DNA of 60,525 bases from Burkholderiales bacterium RIFCSPLOWO2_12_FULL_61_40 (GTDB lineage Bacteria > Pseudomonadota > Gammaproteobacteria > Burkholderiales > Burkholderiaceae_C): positions 1 through 60,525 of the forward strand of contig MESI01000062.1 of assembly GCA_001770935.1 (NCBI GenBank), in the 5' to 3' direction. The notes below the pieces were generated by a model that had not been told where the DNA came from, did no database searches, and saw nothing but the letters and a program-made list of their open reading frames with translations. The position numbers and the translations under genes were made by a program. Positions 1-6,968 of this stretch are shown piece after piece (position 1 is the stretch's first letter; each line of letters opens with the position of its first letter).

Positions 1-2
1 CG

Positions 3-725
3 CTGGACCTGATCGTGGCCGAGGCCATGATTCTGGCCAACAGCACCTGGGGCAACTGGATGGCCGAGCTGGGCGTGCCCGGCATTTACCGCAGCCAGGC
101 CAGCCTGGCGCCGGGCGTGAAGGTGCGCATGGGCACCAAGGCGGCACCGCACGCGGGCATTGGCGTCAAAAGCTATGCCTGGAGCACCTCGCCGTTGCGC
201 CGCTACACCGATCTGGTGAACCAGTGGCAAATCATTGCCTGCGCGCGCCACGGCAAGACCGCCGCGCTGGCGGCTCCGTTCAAGCCCAAGGATGCCGAGC
301 TGTTCTCCATCATCTCCAGCTTTGATGCGGCCTACAGCGCCTACAACGGCTACCAGGGCGCCATGGAGCGCTTCTGGACCTTGCAGTATGTACAGCAAAA
401 TGGCATCACCGAACTGGTGGCCAGCGTGTTCAAAGACAACATGGTGCGCGCCGATGACATCCCTCTGGTGCTGCCGGTGCTGGGTGCGCAGGGCCTGCCG
501 CGTGGTGCGCGGGTGCGCGTCAAGCTGGGCGAGATGGACCTGATCACGCTGGACATCCATGGCACCGTGCTGGAGCGTCTGGATACGCCGCAGGCCGACG
601 CCGGTGCGCAGGCCCTGGACGCCGATGCAGGGGGCGACGATGACGAGGAAGTGGCCGGCCCCATTGCGATTGCGGTGGACGTGAACGAAAACCCGGAACC
701 CTCCAGCGATAATCCTGCCCCGTGA
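3..725 (+). CDS. RNase II/R-family exoribonuclease, C-terminal part (5' truncated by window edge)
   Basis: This is the C-terminal part of an RNB-domain 3'-5' exoribonuclease, which would degrade RNA processively in the cytoplasm. The visible part opens inside the catalytic domain (EAMILANSTWG, then GVPGIYRSQ) and continues with STSPLRRYTDLVNQWQ, a typical late RNB motif where arginines contact RNA. The last 50 residues are acidic and low-complexity (GGDDDEEV). The start lies upstream of the window, so total length is unknown. The stop codon overlaps the GTG start of the TonB-like gene. Family assignment is firm; choosing between RNase II and RNase R is not possible without the N-terminus. Confidence 0.85.
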   Translation: MDLIVAEAMILANSTWGNWMAELGVPGIYRSQASLAPGVKVRMGTKAAPHAGIGVKSYAWSTSPLRRYTDLVNQWQIIACARHGKTAALAAPFKPKDAELFSIISSFDAAYSAYNGYQGAMERFWTLQYVQQNGITELVASVFKDNMVRADDIPLVLPVLGAQGLPRGARVRVKLGEMDLITLDIHGTVLERLDTPQADAGAQALDADAGGDDDEEVAGPIAIAVDVNENPEPSSDNPAP

Positions 726-1582
726 ACCTGCGCGCTGTCAGCACCCTCCATCTCGCCCTGGGCGTGTCCATTGCGGTCCACGCGGTGCTGCTGACCGTGC
801 GCTTTGTCGACCCCGAGTCTTTCAACCGGGTGTTTGAAGACACGCCGCTGGAGGTGATTCTGGTCAACAGCCGCACCCAGGAGAAGGCCGACAAGGCCAT
901 GGCCATTGCGCAGGCCTCGCTGGCCGGTGGTGGAGATGCTGACAAGGGCCGCGCCACCAGCCCGCTCCCGCCTTCGGCGCTGACCGATGTGGGTGACACG
1001 CTGGAGGAAGAAACCGCACGCAAGCTGCAAACCATGCAAGAGCAGCAGACCTTGTTGCTGTCGCAAATCAAAAACCAGCTGGCCGCCCTGCCCCCGCGCG
1101 ACCCCCGCAAAGCCGCCAACAAGGCAGAAGACGCCGAGCGCGAGGAAAAACGCCGCCAGCTGATCAGGCTGCTGGCCGAGATCGAGCGGCGCATCAACAA
1201 GGAAAACTCCCGCCCCAAGAAGCGCTACATCAGCCCCGCGACGCGCGAAGAGGTTTACGCCGTGTACTACGACGGCCTGCGCCATGCCATTGAGGACCGG
1301 GGTACCGACAACTTCCCCCAGTCGGGCGGCAAAAAACTGTATGGCGAACTCACCATGATCGTGACCGTGAACTTCGATGGCCGGGTGGTCAGCACGGAAG
1401 TGGTGGAAAGTTCGGGCAACCCCACCCTGGACAGGAGGGCCGCCACCATTGCCCGCACGGCTGGGCCCTTTGGCCATTTCAGCAAGGCCATGCGCCGCCA
1501 GGCGGACCAGATTGTGGTGGTGTCGCGTTTCAAGTTCACCCGTGACGAAACGCTGGAAGCCAAGGTGTCGTCCCAGCAATGA
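722..1582 (+). CDS. TonB-family energy transducer protein
   Basis: A 286-residue protein with TonB architecture. It has a short cytoplasmic N-terminus, one membrane segment at about residues 8-27, a charged Ala/Glu/Lys-rich middle that would span the periplasm, and a C-terminal TonB-like domain (residues about 185-280, with GELTMIVTVNFDGRVVSTEV and SSGNPTLDRRA). TonB proteins pass proton-motive force from ExbBD to outer-membrane receptors. No exbB or exbD is visible here, so the partner is unknown. The start is GTG, inside the stop of the exoribonuclease gene, implying coupled translation. It overlaps mtgA by an ATGA. Confidence 0.75.
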   Translation: MNLRAVSTLHLALGVSIAVHAVLLTVRFVDPESFNRVFEDTPLEVILVNSRTQEKADKAMAIAQASLAGGGDADKGRATSPLPPSALTDVGDTLEEETARKLQTMQEQQTLLLSQIKNQLAALPPRDPRKAANKAEDAEREEKRRQLIRLLAEIERRINKENSRPKKRYISPATREEVYAVYYDGLRHAIEDRGTDNFPQSGGKKLYGELTMIVTVNFDGRVVSTEVVESSGNPTLDRRAATIARTAGPFGHFSKAMRRQADQIVVVSRFKFTRDETLEAKVSSQQ

Positions 1583-2325
1583 AGGTCCTGCTGCGTTGGC
1601 TCACCTGGTGTGCAGTGGCCCTGCTGGCGCTGCAGCTCTTTTTTATTGCCCGCATTGCCAGCATGGCGGTGCTGGCGCCGCAGTCCACCACCTTTCAACG
1701 CTCCGAGGCCTGGCGCATCACTGCAGAGAAAGGCGAATTCCGATGGCGCCAGCAGTGGGTGAGCTACCCGCAAATTTCTGACAACCTGAAACGCGCGGTC
1801 ATCGCCTCCGAGGACGATGGCTTCAGCCACCACGATGGCGTGGACTGGGATGCGCTGGAGAAAGCCTGGGAGAAAAATGCCAAGGCCCAGCAGCGCGCCG
1901 CCGCCCGCAAACCGCCGACCAGTTCCAGCCTGAACGCCAAGCCGCCGCGCCCGCCCAAGGTGGTGGGGGGCTCCACCATCACCCAGCAGCTGGCAAAAAA
2001 CCTGCTGCTCTCGGGTGAACGCACGCTGCTGCGCAAAGGCCAGGAGTTTGTGCTGGCCTTGATGTTGGAGGCGCTGCTGAGCAAGCAACGCATTTTGGAG
2101 ATCTATCTCAATAACGTGGAGTGGGGCGAGGGCGTGTTTGGCGCGGAGGCTGCGGCCCAGTATTACTTTCACAAACCCGCCGCCCGGCTCAGCGCTTTGG
2201 AAGCGGCACGGCTGGCGGTGATGCTGCCCCGGCCCCGCTATTTCGAAAAGCGCCCCAACTCCGCCTACCTGTCGGGCCGTGCCGGCACCATCACGGGCCG
2301 CATGCCGGATGCACGGCTCCCCTGA
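1579..2325 (+). CDS. mtgA: Monofunctional biosynthetic peptidoglycan transglycosylase MtgA
   Basis: A 248-residue membrane-anchored GT51 glycosyltransferase that polymerises lipid II into glycan strands without transpeptidation. One membrane anchor occupies residues about 5-27. The first catalytic motif appears as ASEDDGFSHHDG (about residues 75-86) and the second as GGSTITQQLAKNL (about 131-143). YLNNVEWGEGVFGAEAAAQ completes the active-site region. Between the first two motifs lies a basic, proline-rich insertion of roughly 20 residues (KPPTSSSLNAKPPRPPK) that I do not expect in family members. It overlaps the TonB-like gene (ATGA), so the two are probably co-translated. Confidence 0.92.
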   Translation: MKVLLRWLTWCAVALLALQLFFIARIASMAVLAPQSTTFQRSEAWRITAEKGEFRWRQQWVSYPQISDNLKRAVIASEDDGFSHHDGVDWDALEKAWEKNAKAQQRAAARKPPTSSSLNAKPPRPPKVVGGSTITQQLAKNLLLSGERTLLRKGQEFVLALMLEALLSKQRILEIYLNNVEWGEGVFGAEAAAQYYFHKPAARLSALEAARLAVMLPRPRYFEKRPNSAYLSGRAGTITGRMPDARLP

Positions 2326-2382
2326 CGGACAAACTCCCCCCATGTGCTTTTGCGTGGGCTGCGGGTCTGTATCATCACCGGC

Positions 2383-2994
2383 ATGTTAGCCAAATTCATG
2401 GGGTGGTTCTTGCTGGGCCTGGTCCGGGTGCTCACCGGCTCCCAGGCACGCTGGCACGGCTGCCCGCCCAAAGCCGAGCAGCGCATCTATTTCGCCAACC
2501 ACCAAAGCCACGCCGACCTGGTGATGATCTGGGCGGCGCTGCCCCCAGAGTTGCGCAGCGTGACCCGCGCCATTGCCGCCCGCGACTACTGGACCCAATC
2601 CCCCTTCAAGCAGTGGCTCACCACCGAAGTGTTCAACGTCATCTACGTCTCGCGGGACCGCACGGCCGATGAAGACCCGCTGGAGCCCCTGCTGGCGGCA
2701 CTGGCCAATGGCGACTCCATCATCCTGTTTCCCGAGGGAACACGCGGCCACGCCGAGGAGCCCCAGGCCTTCAAGGCGGGGCTATACAACCTGGCGGCCA
2801 AGTTTCCCGGCGCCGTGCTGGTGCCCGCGTGGATCAACAATGTGCAGCACGTACTGCCCAAGGGCGAGGTGGTGCCGGTGCCGGTGCTGTGTTCGGTGAC
2901 CTTCGGTGCGCCCATACAGTTGGAAGACGGAGAAGACCGCGCGACGTTTCTCAAGCGTGCGCGCGAGGCCGTGATGGCCCTGCGTGAGGTGTAG
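2383..2994 (+). CDS. PlsC-like 1-acyl-glycerol-3-phosphate acyltransferase family protein
   Basis: A 203-residue membrane-associated acyltransferase that would transfer a fatty acyl chain to a glycerophosphate-type acceptor. The catalytic box is NHQSHADL (H and D of the HX4D motif, near residue 42) and the acceptor-binding box is FPEGTR near residue 118. A hydrophobic N-terminal segment (about residues 6-18) anchors it. I chose the ATG at 2383 over a GTG at 2344 because family members begin just before this hydrophobic helix. The CdsA-like gene follows 9 bp later, so the pair probably acts together in phospholipid synthesis. Confidence 0.82.
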   Translation: MLAKFMGWFLLGLVRVLTGSQARWHGCPPKAEQRIYFANHQSHADLVMIWAALPPELRSVTRAIAARDYWTQSPFKQWLTTEVFNVIYVSRDRTADEDPLEPLLAALANGDSIILFPEGTRGHAEEPQAFKAGLYNLAAKFPGAVLVPAWINNVQHVLPKGEVVPVPVLCSVTFGAPIQLEDGEDRATFLKRAREAVMALREV

Positions 2995-3003
2995 AAGGAT
3001 GCC

Positions 3004-3993
3004 ATGTACTACACCCTGAAAAACCTGAGCCCCACCCAGCAGATCGGGGCGCTGTTCGTTATCGTGTTCGGCTTTTTGTTGCTGGCCAGCGTGACCGTTT
3101 TTGCCTTGTCCGTCCGCGATCATGAAGACGAGGCCTACGGCGAACGCTTGCGAAAAAATCTCAAGAGCGTGGACGGCGTGATTCGCACCAGCTGGGTGAT
3201 GATGCTGATTTTCTGGATTGGCTGGGTCACCGGGGACTGGGTGGCCTTGACCCTGTTTGGCCTGGTCTCGTTTTTTGCCTTGCGCGAATTTCTCACCCTC
3301 TCCCCCACCCGCCGGGGGGACCACCGCAGTCTGGTGCTGGCGTTTTTTGTGGTCTTGCCGCTGCAGTACTGGCTGATTGGCAGCGGCCATTTCGACATGT
3401 TTGCCGTATTTATTCCGGTCTACGCCTTTTTGGCGCTGCCACTCGCCAGCGCCCTGGCCAACGACCCGCTGCGTTTTCTGGAGCGCAACGCCAAATTGCA
3501 GTGGGGCATCATGGTGTGTATCTACGGCATGAGCCATGTGCCGGCCTTGCTGCTGCTGAAGTTCCCAGGCTATGACAACCAGAACGCCTTCATGGTGTTC
3601 TTTCTGGTGCTGGTGGTGCAAACCTGCATGGTCACCCAGCATCTGGCCTCGCGCAAACTCCAGCGCCCGCCCGTGGCGCCCGCCATCAGCCAAAGCTTCA
3701 ACTGGCCAAGCTGGTGGCTGGGCATTGCCGCTGGCAGCCTGCTGGGCGCCCTGTTGGCCGGCATCACCCCCTGGGTGCCGGGTACGGCTTTCGCGTTTTC
3801 CTTCATCGCCTGCGTGGCCGGGTCCATGGGGCATCTGGTGATGAAGGCGCTCAAGCGCGACCGCGGCATTCCCAGCTGGGGCGCGCACGTCAAGTCGGTC
3901 ACCGGGACCGGCGGCCTGCTGGACCGGATCGACGCCCTGTGTTTTGCCGCACCCGTGTTCTTCCACTCGGCTAAGTGGTATTTTGACCTCTAG
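3004..3993 (+). CDS. CdsA-like phosphatidate cytidylyltransferase family membrane protein
   Basis: A 329-residue integral membrane protein with about eight hydrophobic segments. The C-terminus carries a divergent form of the CDP-diglyceride synthetase signature: KALKRDRGIPSWG, then TGTGGLLDRIDAL (residues about 280-312), including the DRID core that binds metal and CTP. Canonical CdsA has K-D after the K-R pair; here the region reads R-D-R-G. The ordinary cdsA of betaproteobacteria sits beside dxr and uppS, so this is probably a paralogue paired with the upstream PlsC-like enzyme. Its TAG stop lies inside a short interspersed repeat that runs into the ruvC start. Confidence 0.75.
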   Translation: MYYTLKNLSPTQQIGALFVIVFGFLLLASVTVFALSVRDHEDEAYGERLRKNLKSVDGVIRTSWVMMLIFWIGWVTGDWVALTLFGLVSFFALREFLTLSPTRRGDHRSLVLAFFVVLPLQYWLIGSGHFDMFAVFIPVYAFLALPLASALANDPLRFLERNAKLQWGIMVCIYGMSHVPALLLLKFPGYDNQNAFMVFFLVLVVQTCMVTQHLASRKLQRPPVAPAISQSFNWPSWWLGIAAGSLLGALLAGITPWVPGTAFAFSFIACVAGSMGHLVMKALKRDRGIPSWGAHVKSVTGTGGLLDRIDALCFAAPVFFHSAKWYFDL

Positions 3994-4033
3994 CCCCCGT
4001 GGACATTGCGCAGGCAGCTCCTGAATTAATAGC
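3988..4033 (-). repeat. Short interspersed repeat, copy 1 (bridges CdsA-like stop and ruvC start)
   Basis: The minus strand reads GCTATTAATTCAGGAGCTGC, then TGCGCA, then GGGGGCTAGAG. This matches the family pattern GCTAT-N9-AGC-N5-GCGCA-N9/10-GGGCTA seen in ten other copies here. It contains the TAG stop of the upstream gene and abuts the ATG of ruvC. Confidence 0.75.
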
Positions 4034-4582
4034 ATGAGAATATTGGGAATTGACCCTGGGCTGCGCACCACCGGCTTTGGCGTGGTGGACGTGCATGGCG
4101 CGGACCTGAGCTATGTGGCCAGCGGCACCATCAGCACCCAGCACCTGGACACCAAAGCCTTGCCGGCACGCCTGAAAGTGCTGTTTGACGGCATGGGTGA
4201 GGTGGTGCAGCGCTACCAGCCGGACTGCGCGTCGATTGAAATTGTCTTTGTCAACGTCAACCCCCAGTCCACCCTGCTGTTGGGCCAGGCCCGCGGGGCA
4301 CTCATCACCGCCCTGGTGGCGACCAACCTGCCGGTGGCCGAATACACCGCCCTGCAGATGAAACAGGCGGTGGTGGGGTATGGCCGCGCCGACAAGACCC
4401 AGATCCAGGAAATGGTGCGCCGACTGCTCACCCTGTCGGGCTTGCCTGGCACCGATGCCGCCGACGCGCTGGGCCTGGCCATCACCCACGCCCATGCGGG
4501 CAAGGCCATGGCCCGCATGGCGCAAGCCGACGGGGTGGGCGGCAGCGTCAAAGCCTCCTACAAAGCGGGCCGCAGGCGTTGA
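4034..4582 (+). CDS. ruvC: Crossover junction endodeoxyribonuclease RuvC
   Basis: A 182-residue Holliday-junction resolvase that acts with RuvAB to cut four-way junctions symmetrically. The N-terminus [18 protein letters not shown] supplies the first catalytic Asp (residue 7). [10 protein letters not shown] (about residues 70-79) supplies the catalytic Glu, and [14 protein letters not shown] (about 144-157) the last acidic residues. Length matches the family. The ATG abuts a short repeat, so the ribosome-binding region comes from repeat sequence (AGGCAGCTCCTGAATTAATA). ruvA and ruvB are not adjacent in this window. Confidence 0.97.
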   Translation: MRILGIDPGLRTTGFGVVDVHGADLSYVASGTISTQHLDTKALPARLKVLFDGMGEVVQRYQPDCASIEIVFVNVNPQSTLLLGQARGALITALVATNLPVAEYTALQMKQAVVGYGRADKTQIQEMVRRLLTLSGLPGTDAADALGLAITHAHAGKAMARMAQADGVGGSVKASYKAGRRR

Positions 4583-4616
4583 GCCTGCGCCTGGCCATTC
4601 CACGCCAAGCCCCATC

Positions 4617-4640
4617 CACAAAACCGAAGCCCCCCGGCTT
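4617..4640 (-). terminator. Possible intrinsic terminator for fbpA
   Basis: The minus strand has AAGCC, a GGGG loop and GGCTT, followed by CGGTTTTG. The five-bp stem and short T run lie downstream of the fbpA stop and between two convergent genes, so it could end fbpA transcription. Confidence 0.35.
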
Positions 4641-4642
4641 TA

Positions 4643-4687
4643 GCTATGCATTTAATAGCGCCCCACGCTTGTTCCATGGGGGCTAAG
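4643..4687 (+). repeat. Short interspersed repeat, copy 2 (between convergent ruvC and fbpA)
   Basis: It reads GCTATGCATTTAATAGC, CCCACGC, then CCATGGGGGCTAAG. Spacing and conserved blocks match the family, with small differences at GCGCA. It is wholly intergenic. Confidence 0.7.
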
Positions 4688-4701
4688 CAATGTTTTTGTG
4701 C

Positions 4702-5757
4702 TTATTTGAAACCCACCCGGTCCAGCATCTGTTGTACCTTGACCTGGTTCCCACCGATCACGCTGATGGGGATGGTCTCGCTCTTGAAGCTTCCACCACT
4801 CATCTGCTGCAAAGCCGGGTTGGCCACCTTCACGGCCGCCACAGTGGGCCATTCGTTGTTGCCGTTGGCGAAATAATCCTGCGCCTGGGGACTGGCCAGG
4901 TATTCCAGAAACTTGGTGGCATTGGCCTGGTTCCTGGAATGTTTGGCCATGCCGCCACCGGCGATGTTCAGGTGGGTTCCCCAGGAATCCTGGTTCGGAA
5001 ACACCACGCCCACCTTGTCGGCAATGGCCTGGTCTTCCGGCTTGGAAGATCGCAGAATGCGCGCCAGGTAATAGCTATTGGTCACGGCGATGCCGCACTC
5101 CCCCGAGGCAACGCCCTTGATCTGGTCGGTATCGCCACCCTTGGGTGCACGCGCCATGTTGGCCACCAGGCCCTTGAGCCACTCTTCCGCTTTGGCAGGC
5201 CCCATATGCTCGGTGACCGCGCCGAAAAGGCTCAGGTTGTAAGGATGTGAGCCCGTGCGGATGCACAGCTTGCCCTTGTTCTTGGGATCGCCCAGTTCTT
5301 CGTAGCTGTCCACATCGGCGCGGTTGACCTTGACCTTGTCATACACGATGACGCGCGCACGGGTGGAGTAGCCAAACCAGGCGGAGCCCTCGGGGCTGGC
5401 CTTGGCGCGGTACTGGGCGGGGATGGCCTCTTCCAGCAGTGTGGACTTCACCGGCTGGAACAAACCTTCGACTTCGGCTTTGTGCAGGCGGGCTGCATCG
5501 ACCAGCAGAACCACGTCCGCTGGGGAGGCACTACCTTCGGCCTTCAAACGCGCCAAAATGCCCGCGTCATCTGCGTCGACGCGGTTGATCTTGATGCCGG
5601 TGGCTTTGGTGAAGTTGCTGTAGAGCGCTTCGTCCGTCGCGTAGTGGCGGGCCGAATAGAGGTTGAGCACCTGCTCCTGGGCAAAGGCCCCGCTGCTGGC
5701 AAGCAGGGTGGGCAGAGCTGCAACGGCAATCCATTTATTAAGCATGGTCATGGTCAT
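4702..5757 (-). CDS. fbpA: Ferric iron ABC transporter, periplasmic substrate-binding protein
   Basis: A 351-residue periplasmic Fe(3+)-binding protein of the FbpA/FutA type. Residues 1-26 form a signal peptide ending SSGAFA. The mature protein starts EQVLNLYSARHYATDE, the usual first strand with a candidate Tyr ligand, and TNSYYLARIL (about residue 226) supplies the paired tyrosines that bind iron in this family. Three ATG codons occur in a row at the start (5757, 5751, 5745) and no strong ribosome-binding site separates them. The ATPase gene lies upstream on the same strand, 83 bp away. The permease is divergent. Confidence 0.92.
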   Translation of the reverse strand: MTMTMLNKWIAVAALPTLLASSGAFAQEQVLNLYSARHYATDEALYSNFTKATGIKINRVDADDAGILARLKAEGSASPADVVLLVDAARLHKAEVEGLFQPVKSTLLEEAIPAQYRAKASPEGSAWFGYSTRARVIVYDKVKVNRADVDSYEELGDPKNKGKLCIRTGSHPYNLSLFGAVTEHMGPAKAEEWLKGLVANMARAPKGGDTDQIKGVASGECGIAVTNSYYLARILRSSKPEDQAIADKVGVVFPNQDSWGTHLNIAGGGMAKHSRNQANATKFLEYLASPQAQDYFANGNNEWPTVAAVKVANPALQQMSGGSFKSETIPISVIGGNQVKVQQMLDRVGFK

Positions 5758-5777
5758 GAAAGTTGAGAAACGGACAA

Positions 5778-5812
5778 ACTATAGCACGCAAATACGAATT
5801 ACTATCAATTGC
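5778..5812 (-). promoter_or_regulatory. Candidate fbpA promoter with AT-rich Fur-like site
   Basis: On the minus strand, TTGATA (5803-5808) and TATAGT (5778-5783) are 19 bp apart. The overlapping TGATAGTAATTCGTA resembles a degenerate Fur 7-1-7 box in its left half. This would give fbpA its own iron-responsive transcript in addition to read-through from fbpC. It is a visual match only. Confidence 0.3.
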
Positions 5813-5840
5813 ATCACAAACCCACAAACCCCATGGCCAC

Positions 5841-6905
5841 TCACTTTTGCGCAAAGGTCACCAAATGGTCCACATCGGCCCGGATGCCGATCCATTCCCC
5901 AATCTTGTGGTCATGGTGGCTGGGAACATGGGCCAACAGGGTTTGGCCATCCCGCAGGCGCAGGGTGTAGAGAAACTCCGAACCGCGAAACGCCTTTCGC
6001 ATCACCTCGGCCTTCACGGGTGCCGTGTCATCGTGAACGATGTCATCGGCACGCAAAAGAATGTCACAAACACCTTTCGGATAGGCACTGGGCAGTGGGC
6101 ACTCCTGCACATTGACCAGGTCCCCCAGCGCCGTCTGCACAACCACCGATTCGCCATGCTGGCTGATGGTGGCCGGCGCAAACACGCCATGGCCAATAAA
6201 TTCGGCGACAAACCGCGTCGCAGGCCGGTGGTACAGGCTGTAGGCATCGTCCCACTGCTGCAGGCTGCCCTCGTGCATCACACCAATCACATCCCCCATG
6301 GCAAAGGCTTCAAACTGGTCATGCGTGACAAACAAGGCCGTGGCTTGCGCCGCTTTCAAAATGGCACGCAGCTCATGCGAAAGCCGCTCCCGCAACTCCA
6401 CATCCAGACTGGAAAACGGCTCATCCAGCAGCAGCAGCCTCGGGCGCGGCGCCAAGGCGCGCGCCAGCGCCACACGCTGCTGCTGTCCGCCTGACAATTC
6501 ATGGGGATAACGGTGGCGGCTTTCCAGCAAACCGACCAGACTCAGCACTTCAGAAACACGGGCTTCACGCTCCTGTGCAGGGAGGCGATGGATACCAAAA
6601 CCGACATTGTGTTCCACGTCCAGGTGCGGAAACAGCGCGTAATCCTGAAACACCATGCCGATGCGCCGATTTTCCGGCGCCAGGTGCACAGCGGCGCTAC
6701 TCACCAGCTCCCCTCCCAGATGGATGGTCCCCCCCGCTGCACGCTCCAGGCCCGCCACCGCGCGCAACACGGTGGTTTTTCCACAGCCGGACGGGCCAAT
6801 CAACACGCCCAAATCGCCGGCGCGCAAACCCAGGGACACATTGGCCACCGCCGGGCTTGCCCGGCCTGGATACTGAATGCAAAGGCGCGAGATATTGAGA
6901 AGCAT
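5841..6905 (-). CDS. fbpC: Ferric iron ABC transporter, ATP-binding protein
   Basis: A 354-residue ABC ATPase that energises ferric iron import. Walker A is GPSGCGKTT (about residues 38-46), the Q-loop is VFQDYALFPH, the signature is LSGGQQQRV, and Walker B is LLLLDEP, followed by switch histidine THDQ. About 110 residues after the ATPase core form a regulatory TOBE-like region, as in FbpC. It is first in the fbpC-fbpA transcription unit and divergent from the permease gene, with about 65 bp between them. Confidence 0.92.
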   Translation of the reverse strand: MLLNISRLCIQYPGRASPAVANVSLGLRAGDLGVLIGPSGCGKTTVLRAVAGLERAAGGTIHLGGELVSSAAVHLAPENRRIGMVFQDYALFPHLDVEHNVGFGIHRLPAQEREARVSEVLSLVGLLESRHRYPHELSGGQQQRVALARALAPRPRLLLLDEPFSSLDVELRERLSHELRAILKAAQATALFVTHDQFEAFAMGDVIGVMHEGSLQQWDDAYSLYHRPATRFVAEFIGHGVFAPATISQHGESVVVQTALGDLVNVQECPLPSAYPKGVCDILLRADDIVHDDTAPVKAEVMRKAFRGSEFLYTLRLRDGQTLLAHVPSHHDHKIGEWIGIRADVDHLVTFAQK

Positions 6906-6913
6906 GAAGGGGA

Positions 6914-6938
6914 TTGTAAATACCTACAATTCTCATTC
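6914..6938. promoter_or_regulatory. Candidate Fur box in the fbpC/fbpB divergent promoter
   Basis: The only gap between the divergent transporter genes contains AATTCTCATT (6929-6938), a classic Fur half-site. It is preceded by TTGTAAATACC as a weaker partner. A single Fur site here would repress both directions under iron repletion. The right half matches well; the left half is poor. Confidence 0.45.
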
Positions 6939-6968
6939 CTCCAAAATTCCCCACTAACCAACCCCTTC

